Made by a program: the position numbers and the translations under genes. From positions 1 through 23,632 of the IMG/VR virus record IMGVR_UViG_3300015024_000083: DNA of 23,632 nt; one strand, written 5' to 3'. The notes below the pieces were generated by a model that worked only from the letters and a program-made list of their open reading frames with translations, was not told the DNA's origin and made no database searches. Of the stretch, positions 22,759-23,632 are shown piece after piece. Each line of letters opens with the position of its first letter. The stretch's first letter is position 1. Source of the DNA: a virus.

Positions 22759-23000
22759 GGTTCGATCGTCCTAGGCGTCACGGGCCAGTGCTTCACGTAG
22801 TACGTGTCGCCATTCCATCGCTCACGTGGTGCTTCATCGATGGCCTTGGCCTTGGCGGCTTCGGCTGACTCCTGCGTAATGTGGATCGAGATCATTTTCT
22901 CGCCCGGACAACACACGTTTCCGTCGTCGCAGCTCAAGACCCAGACGCCGTTGCCGACCGCGCACGGATTCCCACAGTCGACACAGTTATAGTGGCTCAT
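22755..23000 (-). CDS. Small zinc-ribbon-like cysteine-rich protein
   Basis: 81 residues. The frame is open from 23021, but the ATG at 23000-22998 overlaps the terminase TGA exactly (ATGA) and has GAGGG about 5 nt upstream, so it is chosen. The N-terminal 32 residues carry six cysteines: CVDCGNPC, LSCDDG and VCCPG, a pattern that could bind one or two zinc ions. The remainder is a helix (ITQESAEAAKAKAIDEAPRE) and a short aromatic tail (WNGDTYYVKHWPV). The two halves suggest a small nucleic-acid- or protein-binding module. Function unknown; coupled to the terminase, so perhaps involved in packaging. Confidence 0.75.
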   Translation of the reverse strand: MSHYNCVDCGNPCAVGNGVWVLSCDDGNVCCPGEKMISIHITQESAEAAKAKAIDEAPRERWNGDTYYVKHWPVTPRTIEP

Positions 23001-23632
23001 GCCATCCCTCTGCGTCGCCACGGTTGGTCGAATTCCTCGTCTAGATCTTCCTCGAGCTCGGCGGCCTGGCGAGCGAACGCCGCGGGTGTGCCCGCGACGG
23101 GCTTCGCATCCTCTGGCCGTGATCGATAGGCATACGACGCACGATGCGAATACAGGCTTGCGTCGCAGTTGTGCACGAGGATTCCGTTGGCGAAGTACTC
23201 GTGCTCGCCGTCAACCGATAGGTTGTACACGGAAGCCACGCGCCCGGTTCGTTCGACGCGTGCGACACGATCGAGAACAACAGCCGAGCTTGCGATATCG
23301 GTTGACGCGAAACGCTTTGCTGCACTCTGGACAGATCCTGTCCTCGTCGTCGATTCCGCTGTCTCGCCTGCGTTTGGCGTGACATCGCATGCTGCATACC
23401 TCCGCGCCGGAGACCTTGCTTTTGAATCCTGATTCGCAGACGACGCACTTGCAGTCATGGAATGCTCGATTGGCCATGACTTCGATTCCATGAGTGACAT
23501 GCCAAGCTCGTCCCTTCGGTGACCGATGCCATGCCTTTGCGGCTGGCACTGCGAATTTGACAACGTTGCGTGTTGCTTCAGCGACTCGCGCCGGTTTGAG
23601 CATGTGCTCTCTGAGATGTTCAGATCCGTCAA
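22997..23632 (-). CDS. terL: Large terminase C-terminus plus intein C-terminal splice region (partial)
   Basis: The right edge cuts the gene. In this frame the intein C-terminal blocks are clear: VARVERTGRVASVYNLSV, then DGEHEYFANGILVHN. They end in the penultimate His and terminal Asn, with Cys as the +1 residue (TGC at 23167-23165). The 56-residue C-extein starts CDASLYSHRASYAYR; the Asp after Cys and the DAxxY pattern fit the last catalytic Asp of the terminase nuclease. The tail is acidic (ELEEDLDEEFDQPWRRR). The gene precedes the portal, as terL usually does. Upstream of about 23290 this frame is low-complexity shadow; the real intein sequence is in the neighbouring frame (23630-23211), so a frame break is present. 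Splicing ability depends on that break. Confidence 0.72.
   Translation of the reverse strand: MTDLNISESTCSNRRESLKQHATLSNSQCQPQRHGIGHRRDELGMSLMESKSWPIEHSMTASASSANQDSKARSPARRYAACDVTPNAGETAESTTRTGSVQSAAKRFASTDIASSAVVLDRVARVERTGRVASVYNLSVDGEHEYFANGILVHNCDASLYSHRASYAYRSRPEDAKPVAGTPAAFARQAAELEEDLDEEFDQPWRRRGMA
23211..23630 (-). other. Cys-rich homing-endonuclease-type segment of the terminase intein (second frame)
   Basis: This frame is open from the right edge to a TGA at 23213-23211. It encodes HMLKPARVAEATRN, then AKAWHRSPKGRAWHVTHG, a WHxSPxGxxWHxxHG module I know from HNH-type homing endonucleases. Two zinc-knuckle units follow: CVVCESGFKSKV with VCSMRCHAKRRR, and CPECSKAFRVNRYRKLGCCS with RSC. 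An HNH nuclease core, if present, would lie beyond the edge. The frame runs past the sequence where the intein C-terminal blocks begin in the other frame, which is +1 relative to it. So endonuclease and splice domains are not continuous as read. A free-standing endonuclease inside a split intein is an alternative. Confidence 0.68.

Noticed and set aside
23001-23021. Longer start (seven extra codons) for the zinc-ribbon-like gene
   Set aside because: The downstream ATG overlaps the terminase stop as ATGA and has a better placed ribosome site.

Overview
This window is the structural half of a tailed (podovirus-like) bacteriophage genome or prophage. Every convincing gene lies on the minus strand, so the operon reads from the right edge to the left. 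The DNA is GC-rich (about 60% by eye), which fills the plus strand with long arginine-rich shadow frames. Genes are packed with 1- to 8-nt overlaps (many ATGA or GTGA) and GTG starts are frequent. No host gene, tRNA, CRISPR array or insertion sequence was recognised. The host cannot be named; an N-terminal Sec-type signal and cysteine-rich exported-looking proteins would fit a Gram-negative host, but that is inference.

Transcriptional order. (1) 23632-22513: the C-terminal end of the large terminase, interrupted by an intein, then two small proteins. (2) 22429-18878: portal, a small CxxC protein and an Ala/Glu-rich scaffold-like protein. (3) 18877-17755: an inserted cassette with a promoter/operator-like element, a 50-residue ribbon-helix-helix protein and a GIY-YIG homing endonuclease with NUMOD3 repeats. 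(4) 17623-15433: major capsid protein and two beta-rich probable head proteins. (5) 15368-9995: head-tail adaptor, a small protein, a fibre-like protein, a 54-residue protein and a 1043-residue nozzle-like tail protein. (6) 9998-3624: three probable internal/ejection proteins, one ending in an S74 intramolecular chaperone domain. (7) 3615-1: accessory virion-type proteins, including an internally duplicated protein, a fibre-like protein with a signal peptide, a small membrane-anchored cysteine-rich protein, and a partial proline-rich repeat protein cut by the left edge.

The genes form one packaging-assembly-ejection programme: terminase and portal load DNA, scaffold and capsid build the head, adaptor and nozzle form the short tail, internal proteins are probably ejected, and the leftmost genes probably contact the host.

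Most notable points: (a) two homing-endonuclease systems of different families within about 6 kb; (b) the terminase intein sits directly before a predicted catalytic Asp and is read in two frames; (c) the RHH/GIY-YIG pair is translationally coupled and preceded by a 12-bp palindrome overlapping a -10-like box, which suggests an autoregulated, possibly leaderless selfish cassette; (d) the capsid gene leader downstream of that cassette can form two mutually exclusive folds, one of which includes the start region; (e) an S74 domain sits on a glycine-zipper, Gln-rich protein rather than a spike; (f) a fibre-like protein carries a Sec signal peptide.
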